Shown here one piece after another: positions 20,410 through 28,242 of a stretch of DNA of 64,000 bases. Below the pieces are notes generated by a model. That model was given only the letters and a program-made list of their open reading frames with translations. It did no database searches and had not been told where the DNA came from. Source of the DNA: Verrucomicrobiota bacterium (lineage in GTDB: Bacteria; Verrucomicrobiota; Verrucomicrobiia; Opitutales; Opitutaceae). The stretch's first letter is position 1; every line of letters starts with the position of its first letter. Position numbers and translations under genes: made by a program. The stretch covers positions 1-64,000 of the forward strand of contig JAEZDN010000047.1 in NCBI GenBank assembly GCA_023433275.1, written 5' to 3'.

Positions 20410-20633
20410 TCCGATCGTTTCACCTTCGAGTATGTCCTCCCCACACAGCCCTCTTCATCCGGAACCATGCAAATGGAGCGCGATTCCGCAGCGTGCGCGG
20501 TCGAACCGTTCGGTTGTTGGGGCGTGGCTCGTCCACGCCCTCGGCTCCCGCTGCGAGAAAGGGCGTGGTCAAGCCACGCCCCTACATAAAACCTCGCGTC
20601 AGCGAGGATCGGCATGAAGCAACGCGTGTAGCC
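20410..20633. repeat. Intergenic palindromic element (GGGCGTGG...CCACGCCC family)
   Basis: Between the RACo and MetH-activation genes lie inverted units: TTGGGGCGTGGCTCGTCCAC near 20517 is mirrored by AAGGGCGTGGTCAAGCCACG near 20561. The same arrangement occurs near 1141-1210 and 38280-38350. No gene or cobalamin riboswitch is visible. Confidence 0.6.
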
Positions 20634-21884
20634 ATGGAAATCCACGACACGCAGCCCGACTACCAGGTGCAGGACGCCGAATTCCTGCGCTTGCTCGGCT
20701 ATCCCGCCGGCCACGAGCCGGGCGCGCGGGTGCGTGAACTGATGGCATGGGCGCGCGCCTGGTACGGCGAGCACGGGCGGCCGTGGGTTTACCTGCGACG
20801 CGTGGAGTTCCAAACGGACGCCGAGCAGCTTCGCCTGGATGGCGTGGCCTTTGACTCGCCGCGCCTGCACGAGCACCTGCGCCAACACGACGCCCGCAGC
20901 GCCGTCCTGCTTGCGGTGAGTGCGGGCCGGGAGTGCGAGGAACACGCGCGCGCTCTGTGGAACGAGGGGAAACCGGACGAGTATTTCTTCCTGGAAATCT
21001 TTGGCTCCGCCGTCGTCGAGGATCTCGTGGCGCGGACCAGCGGACGCGTTTGCGATCTGGCGGCGCCCGAAGGCCTGATGGCGATCCGGCACTACAGCCC
21101 GGGCTACACCGGTTGGGATGTTTCCGAACAGCCCAAGCTCCTCAGCCTGATCGCCCGCGGCATGAGCGCATCGTTCCCGGGACCGCTTGAAGTGCTGTCG
21201 AGCGGCATGCTGCGGCCGAAGAAATCGCTGCTGGCTGTGTTCGGCCTCGCGCCGGCCTCGGCGCGCTTGTCCGCCGCGGCGACCGATGCCCCCTGTGTGA
21301 ACTGTTCCTTTGCTCCCTGTCGCTACCGGCGCGCGCCCTATCGCCATGACGTAGGTCCGGTCTCCGACCGGACTCCGGGCGGCCAGTCACAGGCTGGCCC
21401 TGCTGCCCCCCGCTACACCGTCAACGCGCGGGCCTTGCGCAAATGGGCCGCCGAGCGCATCAGCCTCACGCCGCAGGCCGACGGTTCCCTCGAGGCCGTG
21501 TTCCGCTTTGACGGCACCACGTGTTCACACCAGCCGCTGGCCTTTGATTACCGCGTGCGCCTCAGCGGGCCGGTGTCCGGCAACGTCATCCTCGAAACGT
21601 CCTGCGTGCCCGCGCCCGACGACGAGGGCCACAAGCTCACCTGTTCCTACCTCGCCGACGGCACGGATCACCTCCGGGAGATCGCCAGCGACCGCCCGCT
21701 GCTCGGCCGCCCGCTCGACGAGGTTTTCACCTGGGCACGAACGTCCGCTCCCTCCGGATGTCACTGCGCGCCCGACAGCCGGCTGCACAAATGGGGCCTC
21801 GCCCTCGAGGCCATCCATTACGCCCTGAGCCAGGCCAATTCCCAGACCCCAGATCCCAAACCCCAAGCCCTGCATTTATGCTGA
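20634..21884 (+). CDS. MetH-activation-domain-like protein, probable corrinoid reactivation factor
   Basis: The product has 416 residues from the ATG at 20634 (a longer frame would run into the RACo gene). The middle (residues about 120-215) resembles the vitamin B12-dependent methionine synthase activation domain: RHYSPGYTGWDVSEQPKLL followed by LSSGMLRPKKSLLAVFGL. It is followed by a cysteine cluster PCVNCSFAPCRYRRAPY that may bind a metal or Fe-S centre. The C-terminal third carries more Cys (GCHCAPDSRLHKW) and is unassigned. Such proteins accompany corrinoid methyltransferases and are thought to help keep the cofactor in the Co(I) state, so it may partner RACo. Residues about 239-258 are encoded by an inserted palindromic repeat, and the last codons derive from a C/A-rich repeat. 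The stop overlaps the next start by 7 bases. Confidence 0.75.
   Translation: MEIHDTQPDYQVQDAEFLRLLGYPAGHEPGARVRELMAWARAWYGEHGRPWVYLRRVEFQTDAEQLRLDGVAFDSPRLHEHLRQHDARSAVLLAVSAGRECEEHARALWNEGKPDEYFFLEIFGSAVVEDLVARTSGRVCDLAAPEGLMAIRHYSPGYTGWDVSEQPKLLSLIARGMSASFPGPLEVLSSGMLRPKKSLLAVFGLAPASARLSAAATDAPCVNCSFAPCRYRRAPYRHDVGPVSDRTPGGQSQAGPAAPRYTVNARALRKWAAERISLTPQADGSLEAVFRFDGTTCSHQPLAFDYRVRLSGPVSGNVILETSCVPAPDDEGHKLTCSYLADGTDHLREIASDRPLLGRPLDEVFTWARTSAPSGCHCAPDSRLHKWGLALEAIHYALSQANSQTPDPKPQALHLC
21355..21399. repeat. Palindromic repeat element inside the MetH-activation-like gene
   Basis: Two adjacent hairpins, GTCCGGT/ACCGGAC (21355-21373) and GGCCAG...CTGGCC (21381-21399), resemble the intergenic element at 24536-24594. 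They keep the frame and encode a Gly/Pro/Ser/Gln-rich stretch (VGPVSDRTPGGQSQAGPAAP). Confidence 0.65.
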
Positions 21885-22207
21885 AACTCTGTGACATCAA
21901 TCCCGCCGCCACGGAAAAACTTCCGCCCGCCTTCACCGACAAGTCCGGCATCGGTGTTCATTACGTGGATGCCTTCATCAAGCCCATGAACACTGCCCTG
22001 CCTGACGGCACGCGGGTCTCATGCAAGCGCCGCGGCCTCAAGGTCACCCTCAAGGTCGGCCTGGCCAAGAAAGGCGACGGCCTCATGCGGCGCCTGGAGG
22101 TGAGCCAGAACCCTGTCGTCATGCTCCAAGCCTGCCTGGCCGAGGCCGCGAAAGCCGCCGGCGTGGAGCTGCAGGTCGGCGAGAAGGAAATCCTGATCGC
22201 GCCGTGA
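21878..22207 (+). CDS. 109-residue protein of unknown function, translationally coupled
   Basis: The ATG at 21878 sits 7 bases inside the end of the preceding gene, so translation is probably coupled. The product is small and probably cytoplasmic; no signal peptide or membrane segment is visible. It contains a basic central block (RVSCKRRGLKVTLKVGLAKKGDG) and a helical part (VVMLQACLAEAAKAAGVELQ). I do not recognise a family. Its place between the corrinoid reactivation genes and the methyltransferase suggests an accessory subunit, but the sequence shows no cofactor-binding motif beyond two Cys near the N-terminal half. Confidence 0.7.
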   Translation: MLKLCDINPAATEKLPPAFTDKSGIGVHYVDAFIKPMNTALPDGTRVSCKRRGLKVTLKVGLAKKGDGLMRRLEVSQNPVVMLQACLAEAAKAAGVELQVGEKEILIAP

Positions 22208-22342
22208 GGAGCCGACATTCCAAACGCCAAAAGCCAAACTCCAAACCAACAGCCCGGACAATGAAGGAGCCTGCTTGCAGGCGATGTTTTTAACCGTCCC
22301 GCCCCCATAACCCCCAACCGTAACCCTTAACTCCCCCCCACC

Positions 22343-23407
22343 ATGACACCCGCCCAATGGGACATCTTCAAACGCGCCGCCCGCATGGAAAAACTCAGCA
22401 AGGTGCCGATGGCCATGATCATCGACAGCCCCTGGATCCCCGGCTACGTCGGCGTAAAGCACATGGACTTCTTCCTGGACCCGCAGCTGTGGTTCCAGTC
22501 GCACCTGAAGATCCATCAGGAGTTTCCTGACATCATCTTCGTCCCGGGCTGGTGGCTGGAATACGGCATGGCCGCCGAGCCATCCGTCCTCGGCTCCAAG
22601 ATCAAGTTCTGGCAGGACAACACCCCGAGCGAGTACCACATGCTCTTCAACATCGAGGACGTGGACAAGCTGCCGGAGTACGAGGTCGAGGCGGATGCCT
22701 TCATGGCGATGACCCTCCATCGCCTGCGCATGCAGCGCCAGCAGGTGCTCGACACCGGTGAGATCTTCACGATGGCCACCGCGCGCGGCCCGATGTGCAC
22801 CGCCGGCTTTGCCCGCAACACCAGCGACTTCATGATCGACCTGGTGGAGAAGCCCGAGTGGGCGCACAAGCTCCTCGATCTTTGCACGCGCTTGATCATC
22901 GACTGGCTGAAAGCGCAGGTAAAGGCCATGGGCCCGACGGTGGAAGGTATCTTCATCCTCGACGACATCGTCGGTTTCGTGAACGAGGAACATTATCAGG
23001 AGTTCTGTCACCCGTACCTGAAGCGCATCTGCGACGCGTTCCCGAAGGACTGGGTTAAGCTCTACCACAACGACGCCTCCATCGAGGCCTGCCTCGAGCA
23101 TCTGCCGGACGTTGGGTTCAACATGCTCAACTGGGGCAAGCAAACCGACATCGCCGACGTGAAGGCGCGCGTGGGCGACCGCATTTGCCTCATGGGCAAT
23201 GTTAATCCCCTCGAGGTCGGCGTGCGCGGCACGCCCGAGGAGGTGCGCGAGGCCACGCTCGATGTGCTCGAGAAGGGCGCCAACAACGGCAAGGGCCTGG
23301 TGCTCTCCGTCGGCGGCGGCACCAGCCCCGGCATGCCGCGGCAGAACATCGTGGCGATGAAGGCCGCGCTCGACGAATTCAACAAGGCGCACTTCGGCAG
23401 CGCGTGA
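22343..23407 (+). CDS. URO-D-superfamily methyltransferase, candidate O-demethylase methyltransferase I
   Basis: The product has 354 residues, a single cytoplasmic TIM barrel of the uroporphyrinogen decarboxylase superfamily that includes MtaA, MtbA and CmuA-type cobamide methyltransferases (blocks FPDIIFVPGWW, LDDIVGFVNEEHYQEFCHPYLK and NMLNWG.....DVKARVGDRICLMGNVNPLEV). It lies just before the corrinoid protein gene, the usual place for the substrate-specific methyltransferase that passes the methyl group to the corrinoid. The zinc motif of MtaA/MtbA (His-x-Cys and a late Cys) is not present: the corresponding strings read YHNDAS (His242) and SVGGGTSPG. This fits use of a methyl ether rather than thiol activation. 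The substrate is inferred from context only. Confidence 0.85.
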   Translation: MTPAQWDIFKRAARMEKLSKVPMAMIIDSPWIPGYVGVKHMDFFLDPQLWFQSHLKIHQEFPDIIFVPGWWLEYGMAAEPSVLGSKIKFWQDNTPSEYHMLFNIEDVDKLPEYEVEADAFMAMTLHRLRMQRQQVLDTGEIFTMATARGPMCTAGFARNTSDFMIDLVEKPEWAHKLLDLCTRLIIDWLKAQVKAMGPTVEGIFILDDIVGFVNEEHYQEFCHPYLKRICDAFPKDWVKLYHNDASIEACLEHLPDVGFNMLNWGKQTDIADVKARVGDRICLMGNVNPLEVGVRGTPEEVREATLDVLEKGANNGKGLVLSVGGGTSPGMPRQNIVAMKAALDEFNKAHFGSA

Positions 23408-23410
23408 TTC

Positions 23411-23556
23411 TCCCTCCTGTAGGGGTCGAGCTCGCTCGATCCTCCGGCGAAGGACCGCGCAAGCGCGGCCCCTACCACCTAAGAACCAGCCCCCAGACCC
23501 AAGATCCCAGATCCCAGCCCCCAGAGCCAAGACCCCAGACCCAGACCCCCATCTTC
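23411..23556. repeat. Palindromic element and C/A-rich heptad-like repeat
   Basis: Positions 23420-23476 hold an inverted element bounded by GTAGGGG and CCCCTAC. Positions 23490-23556 are a low-complexity run of units like CCCAGAT and CCAAGAC up to the ATG of the corrinoid gene. Related tracts lie at 21840-21870 and 22213-22330. Confidence 0.65.
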
Positions 23557-23558
23557 CC

Positions 23559-24527
23559 ATGCCAGACTACGCCTTAATGAACCAATGCATCTACGAGGGC
23601 AAAGCCAAGGAGGTCGAGCAATTGACCCAGGCCGCGCTCGCCGAGGGGCCCACCGCGCAGGAAATCCTGTCCGACGGACTCATCGCCGGGATGAGTGTTG
23701 TCGGCGAGGATTTCAAACACAACATCCTGTACGTCCCCGAGGTGCTCATCGCCGCCCGCGCCATGAAGGCCGGCATGGCGGTGCTCAAGCCGTTGCTCAG
23801 CGCCAAGGGCGCCACCACCTCCGCCACCGGCCGCCTGCTCATGGGCACCGTGCGCGGCGACCTGCACGACATCGGCAAGAATCTCGTCTGCATGATGGCC
23901 GAGGGCGCGGGCTTCGAGGTGAAGGACATCGGCGTCGACCAGAGCGTCGAGAAATTCATGGCGGCGGCGGATGATTTCAAACCCGACATCATCGGCATGA
24001 GCGCCCTGCTCACGACGACGATGACCTACATGAAGACCGTCATCGATGGCTTCGACAAACCGGGCTACGACCACATCAAAATGGCCATCGGCGGCGCGCC
24101 GATCAGCCAGATGTTCGCCGACGAGATCGGCGCCGACGGCTACGGGGCCGACGCCTCGAACGCCGTGGACCTGTTCCTGTACCTCGTGGGCAAGGGCGCC
24201 GCGCCCAAGGCCGCATTGCGCGCGGGGGTGAAGCCAACGGCCAGCGCCGTCGCCGCGGCCCGTCCGGCCAACAATGTTGTTCAGTTCCAAATCCTCTACT
24301 GGCGCAACCTGCCTTCCGCCGTGAAGGTCTGGGACGATTTCGGCGAGGTGAAGATGGACCTGCCGGCCAAATTCGCGGACCGCATTGACCGCGAAGCGCA
24401 GAAGCTGGGCCTCACGTCCGGCGACGCCTACACCGCCGAACTCAAATGGGGCGAGGAACAATCCCGTCCCGGCGTGCCCGAGGAGGTGGCGAAGGCGCTC
24501 GTGCAGGAGCTCGAAAGCACGCCGTGA
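23559..24527 (+). CDS. Corrinoid protein fused to a C-terminal 'virulence factor'-type domain
   Basis: The product has 322 residues. Residues 1-210 are a complete cobalamin-binding protein of the MtaC/MtbC/MtvC type: a helical cap (residues 1-85), then the Rossmann domain with DLHDIGKN (the lower axial His103), the MSALLTT block and the GGAPISQ block (178-184). It would carry the methyl group between methyltransferases I and II. After an Ala/Pro linker, residues about 238-320 form a second domain (VVQFQILYWRNLPSAVKVW ... VKMDLPAKFADRIDREA) resembling the small domain named 'virulence factor' (PF13769), which is often found beside corrinoid/folate C1 genes. Fusing it to the corrinoid carrier is unusual. 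The assignment of the tail is by pattern only. Confidence 0.9.
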   Translation: MPDYALMNQCIYEGKAKEVEQLTQAALAEGPTAQEILSDGLIAGMSVVGEDFKHNILYVPEVLIAARAMKAGMAVLKPLLSAKGATTSATGRLLMGTVRGDLHDIGKNLVCMMAEGAGFEVKDIGVDQSVEKFMAAADDFKPDIIGMSALLTTTMTYMKTVIDGFDKPGYDHIKMAIGGAPISQMFADEIGADGYGADASNAVDLFLYLVGKGAAPKAALRAGVKPTASAVAAARPANNVVQFQILYWRNLPSAVKVWDDFGEVKMDLPAKFADRIDREAQKLGLTSGDAYTAELKWGEEQSRPGVPEEVAKALVQELESTP

Positions 24528-24535
24528 CCAACCCT

Positions 24536-24594
24536 TGGAGGGTCGGGCTCCGGCCCGACCGCAGCCAGCCGGGAGACCGGCCCTCCAGCGAAGC
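24536..24594. repeat. Intergenic palindromic element
   Basis: Outer arms GGAGGGTCGG and CCGGCCCTCC enclose the inner hairpin GTCGGGCTCCGGCCCGAC; this resembles the element inside the gene at 21355-21399. Confidence 0.6.
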
Positions 24595-24602
24595 ACCACC
24601 CC

Positions 24603-25532
24603 ATGTCCCCGCGTCCCTTCCATATCATCGGCGAGTTGATCAACAACTCGTACGCACGCGCCCGTGCCGCGTTCACCGAGCGCAATCCGGCCGGGTACGC
24701 GCACCTGGCGAGGATCCAGGCCGACCTCGGCGCGCAGTACCTCACGCTCAACCTCGACGGCACCGCCCGCATCTCGGTGCGCATGGAGGAAATGCTCGCG
24801 CTGCTGCCCGATGTGATTCGCGCCATCCAGGACGTCACGGACCGGCCCATCAGTTTCGACAACCCGTCCGTCGAATACCACAAGGTGGCGCTCAGGCACT
24901 ACGACCGCAGCAAGAGCGGACAGCCCATCCTCAACTCGATCGCCGCCTCGCGCACGCAGCTCGACGAGATGATCCGCCTGGTGAAGGACTACGACACGAA
25001 GGTCGTCGTCATGGCCTCGGAACAGTTTGTGCCCGGCGGCAGTGCGCAGTGCATGAATCCGGAGGATGCCTACGCCACCGCGAAACAGTTTGTCGACCGC
25101 CTGGTCACCGAAGCCGGGCGCACCAACGACCAGATCATCATTGATCCCGGCCTCGCGCCGGTCGGCGCCGATACCTACGGACTCGTCAACATCGGCCTCG
25201 ACGCCATGCGCCTGATCAGCGCCGACCCGCATCTGCAAGGCGTGCACCTGATCGTGGGCCTTTCGAATTTTGCGTGGGGCACGCCGAAGGGCGTGCGCGA
25301 GCAATTGGAGAACGCGTACCTCACGCTGGGGCAGGAGGTCGGTCTGGATTTCGCGCTCGCGAATCCGGAGAAGTCGCCCGCCGCGCTGCCGGCCGGTCAC
25401 CCGATGGTGGCCCGGCTGCGCGAAGCGCTCGAGGTGGGTCGCCCGCGAGAGGGCGAGACGCAGGAAACCGCGGGCTACCGCCAGGCCGAGGCCATCATGG
25501 CGATCTGCGCGGAAGCCGCGCCCGTGGACTGA
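24603..25532 (+). CDS. Pterin-dependent methyltransferase (MeTr/MtvA-like), methyltransferase II
   Basis: The product has 309 residues with a dihydropteroate-synthase-like pterin-binding TIM barrel: IIGELINNSYARA near the N-terminus, LTLNLDGTARIS, ISFDNPSVEY, PILNSIAASR, IIIDPGLAPVGADTYG and VGLSNFAWGTPKG. This is the fold of methyl-tetrahydrofolate:corrinoid methyltransferases, here expected to transfer the methyl group from the corrinoid protein to tetrahydrofolate. It directly follows the corrinoid gene (75-base gap). With the URO-D methyltransferase, the corrinoid protein and the activator it completes the four-component O-demethylase set known from acetogens and Desulfitobacterium. Confidence 0.9.
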   Translation: MSPRPFHIIGELINNSYARARAAFTERNPAGYAHLARIQADLGAQYLTLNLDGTARISVRMEEMLALLPDVIRAIQDVTDRPISFDNPSVEYHKVALRHYDRSKSGQPILNSIAASRTQLDEMIRLVKDYDTKVVVMASEQFVPGGSAQCMNPEDAYATAKQFVDRLVTEAGRTNDQIIIDPGLAPVGADTYGLVNIGLDAMRLISADPHLQGVHLIVGLSNFAWGTPKGVREQLENAYLTLGQEVGLDFALANPEKSPAALPAGHPMVARLREALEVGRPREGETQETAGYRQAEAIMAICAEAAPVD

Positions 25533-25540
25533 GGTCGGAG

Positions 25541-25802
25541 AACCACAAATGGACACGAATTCACCCGAAGAAGCACCACTCACGGAGCAGCTCTCGATCC
25601 GTCATCCTGAGCCGTGGGAGGGAGCCAAGGGGTTTTCCGTGGGCGGCCAGCTTGCCGGCGCCATGAGCGGCAATCGACATTCGTGGCGTGGGCAAGCTCA
25701 CCGCCCGCACCAGGCCACGTCGATCCGTCGCACGGCTCAGGATGACGATGGCGGACGCCTTCACCCAGTCGTGCCTCTTCGTGTGCCTTCGTGGTTTCTC
25801 CC
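25541..25802. repeat. Composite dispersed inverted repeat (outer CCACGAATGG..., inner GTCATCCTGA...)
   Basis: Outer ends AACCACAAATGGACACGAAT (25541) and TTCGTGTGCCTTCGTGGTTT (ending near 25798) are imperfect inverted copies. Inside them, 25601-25746 is bounded by GTCATCCTGAGCCGTG and CACGGCTCAGGATGAC. The repeat ends directly at the ATG of the amidohydrolase. Related composites lie at 27083, 28106, 29213, 30158 and 32248. Confidence 0.8.
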
Positions 25803-27083
25803 ATGATTTCCATCCCTCCCGCCACTCGCGACCACCCGGTCTGGCTGCACGTCGGCACCCTGCTCGACGGTACCAGCACGACGCCGGCGAGGGATGCGCA
25901 CGTGGTGTACGATTCCACCGGCATCCGGTTTGTCGGCCGCGACGGCCAGACCCCGCCCTCGCCGGCCTTGCGTCCCGGTCAGTCGGCGCCGGACATGGCC
26001 GTGCCCGATGCCACGCTGTTGCCCGGGCTGGTCGAGGCCCATGCGCACTTGTTTTTGGAGGGCGGCGAACTGGACCCGGAAAAGCGCGCCGCTTACCTGC
26101 AGAAAACGCCCGCCGGCCTTTTGGTGGAAGCGGTGCCGCGTTTGGAAAAACTGGTGCGGCTCGGCATCGCCGGCGTGCGGGATGCCGGCGATAAGGACAA
26201 GGTCGGTCTCACGCTCAGCCGGGTTTACAAGTGCGGCGCCCCGCCGTTGATGCCGTACCTTGACAGCCCGGGCGCGGCGATTCACCACCGCGGGCGTTAC
26301 GGGAGCTTCATGGGCGGAGCGCTGGAAGATTACTCGTCCCCGGCCGAGTGTGTGGCGGCGCGGGTCGCGGCTGGCGCCGATCGCATCAAGCTGATCGCCA
26401 CCGGCATTATCAACTTCAGGCAGGGCGCCGTGACGACCGAACCGCAGATGACGCTCGATGAATTGCGGGAGCTGGTGGCGGCGGCCAAGGCGGCCGGTCG
26501 CCAGACTTTTGCCCACGCCTCCGGCGATGCCGGTATCGAGCGGGTCATCGAGAGTGGGGTGGACTCGGTTGAACATGGGTTCTTCATTCGCGACGACCAG
26601 CTCGCGCGCATGCGAGACCGGCAGATCGCGTGGGTGCCGACCTTTGCCCCCGTGCAGCTGCAGGTGGACGAGGCGCGCCGTTATGGCTGGGATGCGACGG
26701 TCGTGGGAAACCTGCGGCGGATTCTGGATGCTCATGGCGCCAGCCTGGCGAAGGCGCATGCCCTGGGCGTATTGATTGTGGCGGGAAGCGATGCCGGTTC
26801 CTGCGGGGTGCCGCACGGCCTGGGACTGCTCGACGAAATGGAGCTGATGGAGCGCGCGGGTCTGCCTCCGCTGGCCGTGATCAACGCCGCGACCGGCGCT
26901 GGTGCGGAGCGGCTGGGTTACCACGAGAAGTTCGGACGCATCGCACCGGGTTATCGGGCTCGCTTTATCCTCACGGTACATTCGCCCCTCGCGGGCGTCG
27001 CGAACCTGCAGCGCGCGCGAACCGTGGTGTTCGACGGAAAGGTCTTCGAAACCACCGACAACCCCGACACGACCGGACTTTGA
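25803..27083 (+). CDS. Metal-dependent amidohydrolase of unknown substrate
   Basis: The product has 426 residues, probably cytoplasmic. All ligands expected of an amidohydrolase-superfamily active site can be seen: His80 and His82 (VEAHAHLF), Lys196 (DRIKLIATG, probable carbamylated Lys), His238 (FAHASG), His258 (SVEHGFF) and Asp330 (AGSDAGSCG), with beta-sandwich parts at both ends. The layout is like imidazolonepropionase and prolidase-type members. In this cluster it could hydrolyse a lactone or an amide of the substrate, or act on a folate intermediate, but nothing in the sequence decides this. The ATG at 25803 was chosen because it follows the end of the repeat; an in-frame start 12 bases upstream lies within the repeat. 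Confidence 0.82.
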   Translation: MISIPPATRDHPVWLHVGTLLDGTSTTPARDAHVVYDSTGIRFVGRDGQTPPSPALRPGQSAPDMAVPDATLLPGLVEAHAHLFLEGGELDPEKRAAYLQKTPAGLLVEAVPRLEKLVRLGIAGVRDAGDKDKVGLTLSRVYKCGAPPLMPYLDSPGAAIHHRGRYGSFMGGALEDYSSPAECVAARVAAGADRIKLIATGIINFRQGAVTTEPQMTLDELRELVAAAKAAGRQTFAHASGDAGIERVIESGVDSVEHGFFIRDDQLARMRDRQIAWVPTFAPVQLQVDEARRYGWDATVVGNLRRILDAHGASLAKAHALGVLIVAGSDAGSCGVPHGLGLLDEMELMERAGLPPLAVINAATGAGAERLGYHEKFGRIAPGYRARFILTVHSPLAGVANLQRARTVVFDGKVFETTDNPDTTGL

Positions 27084-27378
27084 ACCACGAATGAACACGA
27101 GTTTACACCTATGGGGTTCAACCCTCGCTGCCGTCATCCGGAGCCAGGCGAAGGCCCCACGCGGTTGGCACCCACCGGTCGTCTCCCTTGGATCCCTCGC
27201 GCGGCTCGGGATGATGGCGGGGAGCGATTTCATGGTTAACGATTTTGAGCAGCGCATCGGCCGTCCGACGTCGGCGTATAAAACCCTTCCCACGACATGT
27301 GAAGGCACTCCCAAGCTCGCCGCCCAGAGCCGGTCGTGGGCCGGCTTCGTGTACGTTCGTGCTTGTTCGTGGTCAACC
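27083..27378. repeat. Composite dispersed inverted repeat
   Basis: The outer left end AACCACGAATGAACACGAG begins in the stop codon of the amidohydrolase gene, and the outer right end (TTCGTGCTTGTTCGTGGTCA) ends near 27375. The inner element 27133-27215 has GTCATCCGGAGC at the left and GGATCCCTCGCGCGGCTCGG followed by GATGAT at the right. Confidence 0.75.
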
Positions 27379-27389
27379 CGCCTTTCCCC

Positions 27390-28097
27390 ATGGGCATGAG
27401 CCTTGAAATCACCACCCGCAACGACGTGCCGGCCACGGTCGCCTACGACGAGATCTTCGTCACTTGGCTGCCGACCGAGGGCAAGGAGTCCGTCATCGCG
27501 AAGACTGCCGAGCTGCACGCGAAGGGCCTGAAGCCCGTGCCGCACATCGCCGCCTTCAAGATCAGGGACGCCGCCGAGGCGCACGCCCTGGCCGCGGCGG
27601 TGGCGCCGTTTACCCGGAAGGTTTTCATCATCCGCGGCGGCGGCCCGCAGGAGGGAAGTTTCTCCACGGTGGATGAACTCGTCGCGACCGGCGCGTTCCA
27701 GGGATTCGAGATCGGAGTGGGGGGATTCCCGGACGGCAATAGCCCCGTCTCGTACGAAGAGGGTATCGAAATCCTGCGCCGCAAGAAGGCGTATGCCAGC
27801 TTCGTGGTCACCCAGTGGTCGTTGAATGAACCCGCCATTGCCCGGTTCCTGAACGATTCGCCGTTGCCGGTTTACCTCGGCGTGCCGAACCGGTGTTCGT
27901 TGAAACAGCTCGCGCGCTTCGCCGCCGTGTGCGGCGTCGAGAATTCCGTGAAGGGAGTGTTGTCCAACCCCGCGAACATCGCCCGGTTCGTGTTTGGCTT
28001 CGACCCCGGCTACATCGTCCGGGCCTTCCAGTCGCACCCGCGCCTGGCGAAGATCCACGTGTACGCGTTCGGTAATTTCGCCCCGCTTCAAACCTGA
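27390..28097 (+). CDS. Methylenetetrahydrofolate reductase-like protein (short MetF)
   Basis: The product has 235 residues. The fold blocks of MTHFR are recognisable: PVPHIAAFKIRD, VFIIRGGGPQEG, FEIGVGGFPDGNSP, ASFVVTQWSLNE, LPVYLGVPNRCSLKQLARFA and a final HVYAFGNF. The opening MSLEIT may align with the S-F-E-F start of MetF, whose Glu is catalytic. It is 50-60 residues shorter than typical MetF, mostly through a compressed N-terminal half. In a demethylation pathway it would oxidise methyl-tetrahydrofolate to methylene-tetrahydrofolate, feeding the methyl carbon into general C1 metabolism. Starts at 27390 and 27396 are equally possible. Confidence 0.8.
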   Translation: MGMSLEITTRNDVPATVAYDEIFVTWLPTEGKESVIAKTAELHAKGLKPVPHIAAFKIRDAAEAHALAAAVAPFTRKVFIIRGGGPQEGSFSTVDELVATGAFQGFEIGVGGFPDGNSPVSYEEGIEILRRKKAYASFVVTQWSLNEPAIARFLNDSPLPVYLGVPNRCSLKQLARFAAVCGVENSVKGVLSNPANIARFVFGFDPGYIVRAFQSHPRLAKIHVYAFGNFAPLQT

Positions 28098-28105
28098 GCT
28101 TTCTG

Positions 28106-28232
28106 GACCACGAATGGACCCAAAGGGACACGAATTCGTCAATAACACGCCACCGTCATCCCTCGCTCCGCTCAGGAGGACGGGATCGAGCGTTGCCCGT
28201 AATTCGTGTTCCTTCGGGTCCGCTCGTGGTTA
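28106..28232. repeat. Composite dispersed inverted repeat
   Basis: The 30-bp outer arms (starting GACCACGAATGGACCC at 28106; ending GGGTCCGCTCGTGGTT at 28232) are inverted copies with a few mismatches. The inner part holds a shortened GTCATCC...GCTCAGGAGGAC element. Confidence 0.8.
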
Positions 28233-28242
28233 ACGTTACTTT

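Noticed and set aside
17069..22342. Search for a cobalamin riboswitch ahead of the corrinoid genes
   Set aside because: No GCCACTG-type B12 box with the surrounding stems was seen in the leaders; the gaps hold palindromic repeats instead.
28231..28238. TAACGTTA palindrome as a LacI-type operator before the homocysteine methyltransferase gene
   Set aside because: Only eight bases long, placed at the end of a repeat and five bases from the ATG; chance occurrence is likely.
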